IMG/VR virus record: IMGVR_UViG_3300024518_001259
Coordinates: 1 to 29,070 of that record
DNA length: 29,070 nucleotides
Source of the DNA: a virus
Reading direction: 5' to 3' (one strand)
Made by a program: the position numbers and the translations under genes. How positions within the stretch are numbered: the stretch's first letter is position 1; each line of letters starts with the position of its first letter. Below, piece after piece: positions 1 to 7,094 of this stretch. Under the pieces are notes generated by a model. It searched no databases. It saw only the letters and a list, made by a program, of their open reading frames with translations, and was not told where the DNA came from.

Positions 1-134
1 AAGGAGTCCAAGAAATCGAAAAGTCTTGAGCAAAAGGTTTTCAGGATTTCGTAAGAAACGACTTATAATGTCTTATACTTCTCAAAAAGTTTAAAAAGTA
101 TTTATTTCTAGATCAAGTCTCAATCCTTGCTACT

Positions 135-259
135 GATTATCAACGACTTAAGACCTTGAGCTCAAGAATTCTTTCTTATTTCTTTTCGCTTTTAAATTCA
201 TTAACGATTGATTACTAATGACTTAACCTTGAGCTCAACAATTCTTTTACCTATTTCCT
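135..259. repeat. Imperfect ~48-bp direct repeat with palindromes
   Basis: Copy A (135-182) and copy B (210-259) align across GATTA, GACTTAA, CCTTGAGCTCAA, AATTCTTT and TATTTC, with a 2-base gap and scattered substitutions. The conserved core of each copy is the perfect palindrome TTGAGCTCAA; copy A extends to CTTGAGCTCAAG. Palindrome spacing is 73 bp, about seven helical turns, which would place both on one face of DNA. It resembles an operator pair or iteron-like element. Confidence 0.65.
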
Positions 260-286
260 TGTTTCCTGTTTCGATTGCTGTATATT
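259..286 (+). promoter_or_regulatory. Putative sigma70-type promoter
   Basis: A -35-like TTGTTT (259-264), a 16-bp spacer and a -10-like TATATT (281-286) predict transcription from about position 293, with a ~23-nt leader to the GTG at 316. The -35 match is weak. The inverted repeat at 284-303 covers the end of the -10 and the start point, so a repressor there would block initiation. Confidence 0.4.
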
Positions 287-303
287 GAGACTGTGATCTC
301 AAT
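284..303. promoter_or_regulatory. Inverted repeat, candidate operator
   Basis: ATTGAGA (284-290) and TCTCAAT (297-303) form a perfect 7-bp inverted repeat around a CTGTGA spacer. It uses the same TTGAG/CTCAA half-sites as the upstream palindromes, but spaced apart. It lies between a -10-like element and the start of the helix-turn-helix gene, a classic position for autoregulation. Confidence 0.5.
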
Positions 304-315
304 AAGATAATATTT

Positions 316-843
316 GTGGCAAGTAAGAGACGAATTAAGAAAGTTGTAACATCAGACCCCATACTTGTTGAGACCGACGTTGACGTTAGCTACGTCACTT
401 GCGACAACTTAAGGGATAAGTCCCCTGAAAAGTATGAAGCTATTGTAGAGCATCTCATAGCTGGCCAGCCTCAAAATAAGATTGCTGCTAATTTCAAAGT
501 CTCGTCAGTAATTGTTAGAGCAGTTGCTAGGACTGAAGAGAAAGTTATTACGGCACTTAAGAAGGAGATTAGAGGAGAATTGATACTCAGCTCACTTGAC
601 GGCATCAAGTCTTATGGTGACGCATTGCGCAATGGTGAGATCAAGCTGGAAAACATCCCACTGCATGTTTGCATGATGATGGACAAAGCTTTATTGTTGG
701 AAGGAAGTGCAACCAGTATTATCGAGACCAGGTCGTCAGACAATAGCATTGAGGGATTCCTGAACCAATGGCAAGAGACTGGAGTAATAGAGACTAAGAC
801 CAAAGCTATTAAGACTGTTACAGAGCAGTCTGACAGTGCCTAG
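316..843 (+). CDS. Helix-turn-helix protein; possible small terminase or regulator
   Basis: A 175-residue protein starting at GTG; no clear Shine-Dalgarno sequence precedes it. Residues about 41-73 (IVEHLIAGQPQNKIAANF followed by KVSSVIVRAV) look like a homeodomain-type helix-turn-helix, preceded by a basic N-terminus (KRRIKK). The rest is predicted helical, with an IPLHVCMMMDKALLLEG segment similar in style to phage DNA-binding proteins encoded upstream of terminases. Two roles are plausible: the small terminase subunit that recognises the packaging site, or a transcription regulator of the palindromes in front of it. It is separated from the large terminase gene by two other small genes and has its own promoter, which slightly favours a regulator. 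The HTH call is fair; the exact role is undecided. Confidence 0.6.
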   Translation: MASKRRIKKVVTSDPILVETDVDVSYVTCDNLRDKSPEKYEAIVEHLIAGQPQNKIAANFKVSSVIVRAVARTEEKVITALKKEIRGELILSSLDGIKSYGDALRNGEIKLENIPLHVCMMMDKALLLEGSATSIIETRSSDNSIEGFLNQWQETGVIETKTKAIKTVTEQSDSA

Positions 844-859
844 ATCTATTGTATATAAT
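830..859 (+). promoter_or_regulatory. Putative sigma70 promoter for the packaging operon
   Basis: CTGACA (830-835, five of six to the TTGACA consensus), an 18-bp spacer and a perfect TATAAT (854-859) form the best canonical promoter in the window. The -35 lies in the last codons of the helix-turn-helix gene. Transcription would begin near 866, leaving a ~300-nt untranslated leader before 1167. Confidence 0.6.
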
Positions 860-1166
860 CGGCGTGACCATTCTCAACATATAAATAAAAGAGTAACTAC
901 ACTTAATCAGCGCACAATCAACATTATGTCTAATCTTTTACCCTTTGAACCAGGCACTATAAGTCGTAAGTCTCTTATAATCAACGAGATATCTCAATTA
1001 TCTAATACAATCATATACACAGAAGGGGGGAGGGGGTCAGCTCATATGCACGCTTCACAAAATACCGCCGATTGTGCCATCAAAAAAAAATTTCACAAAA
1101 AGGGACCCTGATTGACTTCAGAACCCAGTATCTAAAAAGCCAACACCAGAATTACCACCCAAGACC
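844..1166 (+). other. Long intergenic leader, no convincing gene
   Basis: About 320 bp without a supportable gene. After the promoter at its left edge it holds an inverted repeat TATAAG (958-963) / CTTATA (974-979), two CTCAA half-sites (873-877 and 993-997), a G-rich purine run near 1023-1037 and a nine-A run near 1082-1090. An ATG at 926 opens a 62-codon frame to 1111 that has no ribosome binding site and no recognisable domain. The stretch is probably a 5' leader with regulatory structure. Confidence 0.4.
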
Positions 1167-1556
1167 ATGAAAGACCTGACCATAAAGGAGTTACGAACTA
1201 AATTCAAAGTCCCAGACTCTGATATCCGAGACATAGTTAAAGCAAAACTGCTCAATACGGAGCATGTTTACAAGAAAAAGGCAGCCTATTGCATCACCCC
1301 AAGCGGAGCCGATATTATACAAAAGGAGCTAGGAATCGTAGCAGATGAAGTCCCGCTACCAATCGATTCCCCTAGCAGGTTCGAGGTAAAGGTGCATCAA
1401 CTGCCACCTAATCAACGACTTGTGCTCATATGGGTAGGTGATGACCGTTGTAGGGCTATTGTAAAACCCCACGTTCGTAAGACCTTAGCACCTGGAAACG
1501 CCATCTTTGTCGAACATATGGAGGGAGATCTCTACCAAGTAGTGCCTACATTATGA
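1167..1556 (+). CDS. Hypothetical protein, possibly DNA-binding
   Basis: A 129-residue protein I do not recognise by family. The N-terminal half (LTIKELRTKFKVPDSDIRDI, then ITPSGADIIQKELG) has the helix pattern of a small winged-helix or HTH module. The C-terminal half (about 70-129) is rich in alternating hydrophobics (RLVLIWVGDD, GNAIFVEHMEGDLYQVV) and reads as a small beta-barrel. It starts at the first ATG after the long leader, without a good Shine-Dalgarno sequence, and its TGA overlaps the next ATG (ATGA at 1553), so the two are translationally coupled. Its place just upstream of the sigma-like protein and the large terminase suggests a packaging or late-regulation role; this is inference. 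Confidence 0.6.
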   Translation: MKDLTIKELRTKFKVPDSDIRDIVKAKLLNTEHVYKKKAAYCITPSGADIIQKELGIVADEVPLPIDSPSRFEVKVHQLPPNQRLVLIWVGDDRCRAIVKPHVRKTLAPGNAIFVEHMEGDLYQVVPTL

Positions 1557-1753
1557 GTGAATTCAAAGAATCCAAAGCAGAGATTGCAGATCGTATACTA
1601 GCTGGCTTACGCTACTTAGGTAAGAAGGAGTTACGTCCATATTCGCACCAAGAGATCGGTGAGATCTGCGGCGTGGATGGCATGACTATCCACCGTATTG
1701 AGAAGCAGGCTCTCAAGAAACTCCAGTTTTTGATAAAAGATGGCATTTCATAA
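1553..1753 (+). CDS. Small HTH protein resembling sigma factor region 4
   Basis: A 66-residue protein. Residues 31-58 (SHQEIGEICGVDGMTIHRIE, then KQALKKLQ) follow the pattern of sigma70 region 4.2, the -35-binding helix-turn-helix: E-(V/I)-G, a turn, then I-x-x-I-E-x-x-A-L-x-K-L. Regions 2 and 3, needed for core binding and promoter melting, are absent, so it cannot be a complete sigma factor. It could be a late-gene co-activator or anti-sigma-like factor, or a DNA-recognition small terminase, since it overlaps the large terminase start by 14 bases. It overlaps the upstream gene by ATGA. The fold assignment is strong; the role is not known. Confidence 0.7.
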   Translation: MSEFKESKAEIADRILAGLRYLGKKELRPYSHQEIGEICGVDGMTIHRIEKQALKKLQFLIKDGIS

Positions 1754-3464
1754 CGAGAAGGACGCTCGGCAGGCTATTGATGAAGCCTGGGACCCACATC
1801 CGATATTACCGATCCCTGAAAAGGCTGATTTCGCAAAGCTGACCAAAAAGGATCAACTTCGCTTTTTCAAAGACCGGCGTGAGCTGATCAGGAATGAGAA
1901 GGAGGAGCCATACGAATATGGATTTGAATTACCACCTTGGAAACGTGCTGATGAGATCTTAGATAACCCAGACCTATCAGAATTGTTAATAATGGGCGGG
2001 AACAGAAGTAGTAAAAGTGAATACTGCGCTAAGCGTGTTGTAGAGGCATTGGTCCACAATCCGAATGCGGTGATTTGGTGTTTTAGTATGAATCACGACA
2101 ATTCTGTTCAGATGCAGCAGAGATATATTTACAAATACTTGCCAGACACGTATAAGAAGGTGGGCAAGGGGAAGGTAGCATATGTTAAATTTAATTATAA
2201 GAATGGCTTTACGGACAATCGCTTTATCCTGCCTAACGGCAGTGAATGTGTATTCAGGAATTACTCACAGGAACTGCGGACTATTGAGGGTGGTGAAACG
2301 GGGTCGAAATTCTTCGATCGTGATCATCATCGTGTTTCTGATCGCAAGCGTAGTCATGTGCATAATATAGGGGTCTGGGCAGATGAGTTGATCCCTTTGG
2401 ACTTTGTAGAGACGCTCCGGTATCGTATATTAGACAGATCTGCCACATTGATCATATCATTTACAGCTGTGGACGGGTATTCCCCTACAGTAAAGGAATA
2501 CCTGACGGGGGCGAAGACGGAGGTGTATGCAGAAGCACCCTTGCTGAACGATCGGCATTTACCCTTGGTGCAGCAGTGTAAACGTGCGAGTGCGAAGATT
2601 GTATATTTCCACACATCTGAGAATCCCTACGCTGGGTATAAGCAGATGAAGCAGACTTTAACTGGAGCACCGGAGGATGAGATCCTCTGCCGTGCATATG
2701 GGGTCCCTACTAAACCCGTCAAATCTAAGTTCCCGAAGTTCAAGGAATCCGTGAATGTAATTAAGATGAAGGATATCCCATTCCTGATGGAGCATCCAGA
2801 CCAGGAGGGGCGATATATAATTGATACTGAGAGTCCAGTCTCAATATATCACGGTATTGATCCAGCTGGGGCGAAACCTTGGTCCATGCTCTGGATAGGG
2901 GTAACTCCCCAAGCGTCGTATATATTCCATGAATACCCTGATATTGGGTATGGAAAGTGGGCAGACGTGACAAAAGGGAAGCGTGGCGTTCCTGGTGAGG
3001 CGTGTAAACCTAACGGATACGGGATTTTGGACTATATAGAATTGATTAATGAGACTGAGTCTCATTACCAGATCACAAATGTATTTGAACGTGTAATAGA
3101 TCCCAGATTCGGAGCAGCTAGGATTCAAGCAGCACAGGCAGCAACTACTATCATTGATGACATGTCAGCACATGGCATGGAGGTATTACCAGCCACAGCG
3201 AAGACTATCGATGATGGAATCCAGGATATTAACGACATGTTGGCCTATAATGATACTAAACCTATCGATTCCATGAATCACCCGCATCTCTACATAGCTG
3301 AAACCTGTGAGAACTTTATCTACTGTATGCAGGAGTATACGGGAGAGTATGGGAAGGATGAGGTTACGAAGGACCCTATTGATACCTGTAGGTATATAGT
3401 GGGAGAGAATGCTGTATATATCGATGAGGACGCTCACGAGGATAAGTTGATTCGTAGGTATTAA
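1740..3464 (+). CDS. terL: Terminase large subunit (packaging ATPase-nuclease)
   Basis: A 574-residue motor that would pump DNA into the prohead and cut it. ATPase motifs: a Walker A-type GGNRSSKS at 86-93, a Walker B-type VWADE at 212-216 with E216 as catalytic acid, and a coupling-type SFTAVDG at 240-246. The C-terminal RNase H-like nuclease has acidic residues in the expected order: D374 (HGIDPAG), D454 (VIDPR) and D548 (DPIDTCRY). Walker A has a second Ser where many relatives have Gly (GGNRSGKS). The segment 190-208 is unusually rich in D, H, R and K. Length is normal for the family. The start overlaps the sigma-like gene by 14 bases, so translation is probably coupled. Portal follows after a 163-bp gap. 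Confidence 0.93.
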   Translation: MAFHNEKDARQAIDEAWDPHPILPIPEKADFAKLTKKDQLRFFKDRRELIRNEKEEPYEYGFELPPWKRADEILDNPDLSELLIMGGNRSSKSEYCAKRVVEALVHNPNAVIWCFSMNHDNSVQMQQRYIYKYLPDTYKKVGKGKVAYVKFNYKNGFTDNRFILPNGSECVFRNYSQELRTIEGGETGSKFFDRDHHRVSDRKRSHVHNIGVWADELIPLDFVETLRYRILDRSATLIISFTAVDGYSPTVKEYLTGAKTEVYAEAPLLNDRHLPLVQQCKRASAKIVYFHTSENPYAGYKQMKQTLTGAPEDEILCRAYGVPTKPVKSKFPKFKESVNVIKMKDIPFLMEHPDQEGRYIIDTESPVSIYHGIDPAGAKPWSMLWIGVTPQASYIFHEYPDIGYGKWADVTKGKRGVPGEACKPNGYGILDYIELINETESHYQITNVFERVIDPRFGAARIQAAQAATTIIDDMSAHGMEVLPATAKTIDDGIQDINDMLAYNDTKPIDSMNHPHLYIAETCENFIYCMQEYTGEYGKDEVTKDPIDTCRYIVGENAVYIDEDAHEDKLIRRY

Positions 3465-3490
3465 AAAAGAGCAGGGTAACTACTCCCTGC
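3464..3490 (-). terminator. Intrinsic terminator hairpin, minus-strand polarity
   Basis: GCAGGG (3471-3476) pairs with CCCTGC (3485-3490) around an 8-nt loop. On the plus strand no T-run follows, but on the minus strand the hairpin is followed by TCTTTTTT (complement of the A-run 3463-3468). It would therefore stop transcripts running leftward into the terminase gene, although no minus-strand gene lies nearby. It may also weakly attenuate plus-strand transcription. Confidence 0.55.
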
Positions 3491-3607
3491 CCTCACTACT
3501 TAGATAAACAACTAACAACTGAGTTATCCCTCATCTGTTAGCCTTCGACCTTAAATACATATAAATACGTGTCAAATAAATAGTTAGTCTAGTTGAAACT
3601 AATTTTA

Positions 3608-3616
3608 TGATATAAT
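3608..3616 (+). promoter_or_regulatory. Extended -10 promoter for portal
   Basis: TGATATAAT (3608-3616) is a perfect extended -10 element (TGnTATAAT). A TTGAAA at 3593-3598 is only 12 bp upstream, too close for a normal -35. A 5-bp inverted repeat TTAGT (3584-3588)/ACTAA (3598-3602) overlaps this area. Initiation would fall near 3623, about five bases before the portal ATG, giving a nearly leaderless message; there is no ribosome binding site. Confidence 0.5.
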
Positions 3617-3627
3617 CCCCCGCTTTT

Positions 3628-5733
3628 ATGCCAGCAGTAGACGAAGAAAATTTTATCTCGACCAGCCAACGAGAACCAGATGTCGCAGCCTTGTCCAGTG
3701 CATTGCGTGACACATTAAACGACCTCGGTGGGTGGATTGATCAGCAGAAGGAGAACTTTGACGTTCGCCATAATATCTGGACGGGTCAAACGAAGGACGG
3801 TCGAAAGCAGGGCAGTCCAAACTCACCAGCATTTCCTTGGGAGGGAGCTAGTGACTTAAAACCTTTTATAGTGGATGAGTTCTGCAACAACGATGTAGAT
3901 TTACTTACCACTTCGCTTTACCAGGCAAACTATTCTGCAGTCCCTGTAGAATCAGGAGATTTACGCAGAGCTCGTATGGTATCATCCTTCATGCGTTGGA
4001 TGGTCCAGAGTCAGGTAAAAGAGATTCGTCGTGAAACTGAAATCCTTGCAAATTACTTTGTAGAAAAAGGGATTGGTATCATGGGCGTATTCTGGGAACG
4101 CCAGACTAATGTTAAGTCTGTGGATATCAAGTTAAGCGATATTGCAAAGCACTCTCCAGAATTTATTCAATTTATCCACGATCCAGAATTGGACGAGCAG
4201 ACAGCTGAAATGTTCCAAATGAAGATCCCTGATCTTTCCACAGCAGATGCTAAGAAGGTTGTAAAAGGATTACGTGAAGATGGACTTGGTAAATTTCCTA
4301 AGAAAGTCCAAACAGTAAACCGTCCTCGTGTAAAAGCATATACAGTAGACGAAGATTTCTTCTTCCCTGTAAACACATATGATTTACAAACAGCCCCCTT
4401 CGTCTTCACCTCAGAATACTTCACACCTCAAGAATTGCGTAATAAGATCTTAAACGATGGATGGGACGAAAAATGGGTTGAGGAAGTAATTGAGAAGACT
4501 ATCGGATCTGATTTTTCTGTTACTACTTCTATCCAGGATCGTAGAACAATCGGTCGTGATAATACTTTTGGTTTTGATAAGACAACAAATTTAGTTCGTA
4601 TAGCGACTGCATGGGAATGGGCGACGGACGACGAGGGTGTTCCTGGCGTTTGGCTGACGGTGTTTCACCCTGACCTTGACGGGTTTGGTAAGTTTGAATT
4701 ATTCAACTATGACCCTGTCCGTTTCCCATTCGTCGCCTTTGCACGTGAGCGTAGGACCCGCAGGCTTCTGGATACACGGGGAGTTCCTGAAATAGGAAAA
4801 CCTTTTCAGGATGAAATAAAAGTGCAACGTGACAGCCGAGTAGATAGAACTGCGATGGCTACGTGTCCTCCCCGACGTTATCCAGTTGGACGTGCTCCGA
4901 AGAACTGGGGACCTGGGACACTATTAGCTACCCGCAGGGATAATGAATATGGATTCGTAGAGATTCCAAAGTTCGATCAGGGTAGTATTGAGATTGAGGG
5001 AGTCATACGTGATAGTATGGATGAATATTTCGGTCGTAATAACCCAAACAACGATCCAGTAGCAGCCCAGACTAAACGTCAGGCTATGGTAAACCGATTT
5101 TTAGAGTCATACGCTCAAGTATTGAACCAGATGTTCTCTTTGCATACTCAATTCGGTCCTGAAGAGGAATTTTTTCGTGTTGTTGGTGAAGTTCCTGAAG
5201 AAGAGCAGATGGATCGGTATATAAAATCGAACAATGCTGAAAAATATGACTTTTATTTAGATTTTAACGTCTTGAATCAGGATTCTGAAGTAATGCTGAA
5301 GAGAATCGAGACAATTGGCCAAATGATCCTTTCATATGATCAGACAGGCCAGACTGACATGGGTAAGTTCCTACAGAAAGCAATTTCTGCCATCGATCCT
5401 ACATTAGGTGATGCGATTACGATCCCACAACAGTCAGCACAGATGAAGGAAATAGAAAAGACGCAGGAGGATATGACAAAGATCTTTGCAGGATTTGATG
5501 TTGATCCACCAGAAAACGCTAACGTTGAATTGCGTCAGCAGGTTGCCCAGAGTTGGTTACAGGGTAGCGAGGAAGTTCCAGCGACGGACATCCAAGAGAG
5601 ATTACAAAGTGATGAGTTATTTGCAGGTAGGATAGAAAATTACATGAAGAAGTTAAATTTTCAATCTCAGCAGCGACAAAATGCCGAAATAGGACGCCGT
5701 GGTGGCAAGCCTGGCAACGCTGTTCCTAGCTAA
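3628..5733 (+). CDS. Portal protein
   Basis: A 701-residue protein that should form the dodecameric portal ring at the capsid vertex, through which DNA enters and leaves. The N-terminal FPWEGASDLKPFIVDEF segment (about 70-86) is typical of a large podovirus portal family; the mid-part has repeated beta-strand/helix elements, and the C-terminal ~150 residues are polar and helical (many Q, E, K), as expected for the barrel/crown region. Its position between large terminase and scaffold/capsid matches. The start is the ATG at 3628, with no Shine-Dalgarno sequence; a promoter-like extended -10 lies 11 bases upstream. The TAA stop overlaps the next ATG (TAATG at 5731). Confidence 0.88.
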   Translation: MPAVDEENFISTSQREPDVAALSSALRDTLNDLGGWIDQQKENFDVRHNIWTGQTKDGRKQGSPNSPAFPWEGASDLKPFIVDEFCNNDVDLLTTSLYQANYSAVPVESGDLRRARMVSSFMRWMVQSQVKEIRRETEILANYFVEKGIGIMGVFWERQTNVKSVDIKLSDIAKHSPEFIQFIHDPELDEQTAEMFQMKIPDLSTADAKKVVKGLREDGLGKFPKKVQTVNRPRVKAYTVDEDFFFPVNTYDLQTAPFVFTSEYFTPQELRNKILNDGWDEKWVEEVIEKTIGSDFSVTTSIQDRRTIGRDNTFGFDKTTNLVRIATAWEWATDDEGVPGVWLTVFHPDLDGFGKFELFNYDPVRFPFVAFARERRTRRLLDTRGVPEIGKPFQDEIKVQRDSRVDRTAMATCPPRRYPVGRAPKNWGPGTLLATRRDNEYGFVEIPKFDQGSIEIEGVIRDSMDEYFGRNNPNNDPVAAQTKRQAMVNRFLESYAQVLNQMFSLHTQFGPEEEFFRVVGEVPEEEQMDRYIKSNNAEKYDFYLDFNVLNQDSEVMLKRIETIGQMILSYDQTGQTDMGKFLQKAISAIDPTLGDAITIPQQSAQMKEIEKTQEDMTKIFAGFDVDPPENANVELRQQVAQSWLQGSEEVPATDIQERLQSDELFAGRIENYMKKLNFQSQQRQNAEIGRRGGKPGNAVPS

Positions 5734-5972
5734 TGAAGTATAATCAAGAACTAATCGAAAAATTAAAAGAATCCATCATCCTATTGCAGGGAAATCCCCA
5801 TGCAGAGGTGTTGTTTAATAATCTAGTAGCAATCCGAGAGGATAGTGTAAAAAGGGCGTATAGTCCTGAGTCTATAAAGGACCCATCCATCATGAGCTAT
5901 TACGTAGCGCAGTTGGATTTACTAGATGAGATATTAGACCCGATTCGGGAGATATACGCTGAGAAGTTTTAG
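5733..5972 (+). CDS. Small hypothetical protein between portal and scaffold
   Basis: A 79-residue, largely helical protein with no recognised domain, membrane segment or signal peptide. It starts inside the portal stop codon (TAATG) and so depends on portal translation. A small gene at this position is common between portal and scaffold in phages, and it may be an assembly or head-completion factor; that is only inference from place. The gene downstream starts after a 72-bp regulatory gap. Confidence 0.65.
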   Translation: MKYNQELIEKLKESIILLQGNPHAEVLFNNLVAIREDSVKRAYSPESIKDPSIMSYYVAQLDLLDEILDPIREIYAEKF

Positions 5973-5974
5973 TC

Positions 5975-6001
5975 TATAATACACACTCTGTGTGTTATAA
6001 T
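5975..6001 (+). promoter_or_regulatory. Palindrome flanked by two TATAAT boxes
   Basis: The perfect inverted repeat ACACAC-TCT-GTGTGT (5981-5995) is flanked directly on each side by TATAAT (5975-5980 and 5996-6001). The right copy is an extended -10 (TGTTATAAT, 5993-6001). Neither copy has a good -35 at normal spacing. A start near 6008 would give a ~37-nt leader to the scaffold gene. The palindrome abuts both -10 boxes and could be an operator. Confidence 0.55.
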
Positions 6002-6044
6002 ATAAACCCGACCTCTAGTATGTCGCAAAAAGGCTTGTAAGATT

Positions 6045-7073
6045 ATGAGTGAAAACAATGAAGGTGATGCTGCAACCTTAACCGCAGTAAGTCCACAGAA
6101 TATTACCGGAGATCAATTGGCAGCGATGCTGGTGCAAAAGGAGTCAGATGCAATGCAAGCAGATGAACCAGTTGCCGAAGAATCGCAAGAAGTTGAAAAT
6201 CCAATTCAGGAAGAAGTTACTGAAACACCTGTAGAAGAGGAAGCGCAAGCTGAGCCGGAAGCAGCCGAGGAAGAGAGCGAAGAAAACGCAGAAGAAGAAT
6301 CGGACCCCGTTCTTTCAAAAGATGACAAAGCTATAGAGCGAATGCAGAAACGCATCGATAAGGTTACCGCTGAGAAGCATGACCTACTCGGACGTTTGGA
6401 ATCCATTGAGTCTCAGATGCTCGAAAAGACAAAAACTACTGACAATAAAGGTAAGAAACTTATCGATATTGTTTCAGAAGCGAACACTTATGAGGATCTG
6501 ATTAAATACGAAAAAGAAGCACGAGACGCAAAACGTTTTGCACTTCAGCACGTAGGAAAAGACGAGATAGAATTTCAGGGCAACATCTACTCTGACGATC
6601 AAATTCGGGAGATTTTATTAAACTCCGAAGATGTTCTGGAAAAGATCCCTAAACAAAAGGAACTAATCCATCAACAACAAGAAAATGAGAAGTTAGCATT
6701 AGATACCTGGCCTGATTTTAATGATCCGGAATCTGACATGAGAACTTGGTATGATAATGTTTTAGCTGACCCTTCTGTCAGTGATGCATTTAAAACATTA
6801 CCAAATTCCCGATTCGTAATGGGTTTGATCTATGAGGGTCAGACTTCTTTAGCAGCGAAGCAACAAGCTCAAACTAAAGCACCAAAGAAAGCACCAGTAG
6901 CGGAAGTAAAAAAACCGAAACCAGTGCCAACCTCAGTGCCAGGAATGAACGCATCTGCTCCGCCTCCAAAGAGGAAATCTTCTGATTCTTTTGCGGACGA
7001 ACGCCAGAAACTAACTTCCGGTAACATGACAGGCTCCCAGCTTGCCTCGTTGTTGGATCTTCAAAACAAATAA
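6045..7073 (+). CDS. Capsid scaffolding protein
   Basis: A 342-residue, strongly acidic protein. Residues about 38-100 are dominated by E, D, A and V (EEEAQAEPEAAEEESEENA), followed by a charged coiled-coil stretch (ERMQKRIDKVTAEKHDLLGR) and a basic, Pro/Ala/Lys-rich tail. This composition and its location between portal and major capsid gene are typical of phage scaffolds, which template prohead assembly and then leave. The N-terminal ITGDQLAAMLVQK motif is echoed near the C-terminus (MTGSQLASLLDLQNK). AAAAAGG (6027-6033) lies 11 nt before the ATG as a distant Shine-Dalgarno sequence. The call rests on composition and position rather than a catalytic motif. Confidence 0.8.
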   Translation: MSENNEGDAATLTAVSPQNITGDQLAAMLVQKESDAMQADEPVAEESQEVENPIQEEVTETPVEEEAQAEPEAAEEESEENAEEESDPVLSKDDKAIERMQKRIDKVTAEKHDLLGRLESIESQMLEKTKTTDNKGKKLIDIVSEANTYEDLIKYEKEARDAKRFALQHVGKDEIEFQGNIYSDDQIREILLNSEDVLEKIPKQKELIHQQQENEKLALDTWPDFNDPESDMRTWYDNVLADPSVSDAFKTLPNSRFVMGLIYEGQTSLAAKQQAQTKAPKKAPVAEVKKPKPVPTSVPGMNASAPPPKRKSSDSFADERQKLTSGNMTGSQLASLLDLQNK

Positions 7074-7094
7074 TAATCTTAAACACATTTAATT

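Larger units (their letters stand above)
1..315. promoter_or_regulatory. Non-coding left control region
   Basis: This A/T-rich stretch has no credible ORF. It contains an imperfect tandem direct repeat (135-182 and 210-259), two TTGAGCTCAA palindromes (156-165 and 229-238), extra half-sites TTGAG (26-30) and CTCAA (81-85, 119-123), a TATAAT at 64-69 without a good -35, and a promoter-like element overlapped by an inverted repeat just before the first gene. The layout suits a regulator-controlled promoter region; a packaging (pac/cos) site or replication origin is also possible because the terminase gene cluster follows. Function is inferred from structure only. Confidence 0.55.

Noticed and set aside
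1023-1037. G-rich run as a G-quadruplex
   Set aside because: Only two G-tracts separated by one A; the four-tract pattern is not met.
836-1111. 91-codon frame from a GTG, or 62 codons from the ATG at 926
   Set aside because: No ribosome binding site, no recognisable domain, and its end is driven by A- and G-runs. It overlaps a predicted promoter. Kept as leader sequence.
3593-3598. TTGAAA as -35 for the TATAAT at 3611
   Set aside because: The 12-bp spacer is too short for a normal sigma70 promoter; the extended -10 explains it better.
6020-6040. Six-codon upstream ORF (MSQKGL) before the scaffold gene
   Set aside because: Could be a leader peptide, but such short frames are frequent by chance and nothing supports translation.
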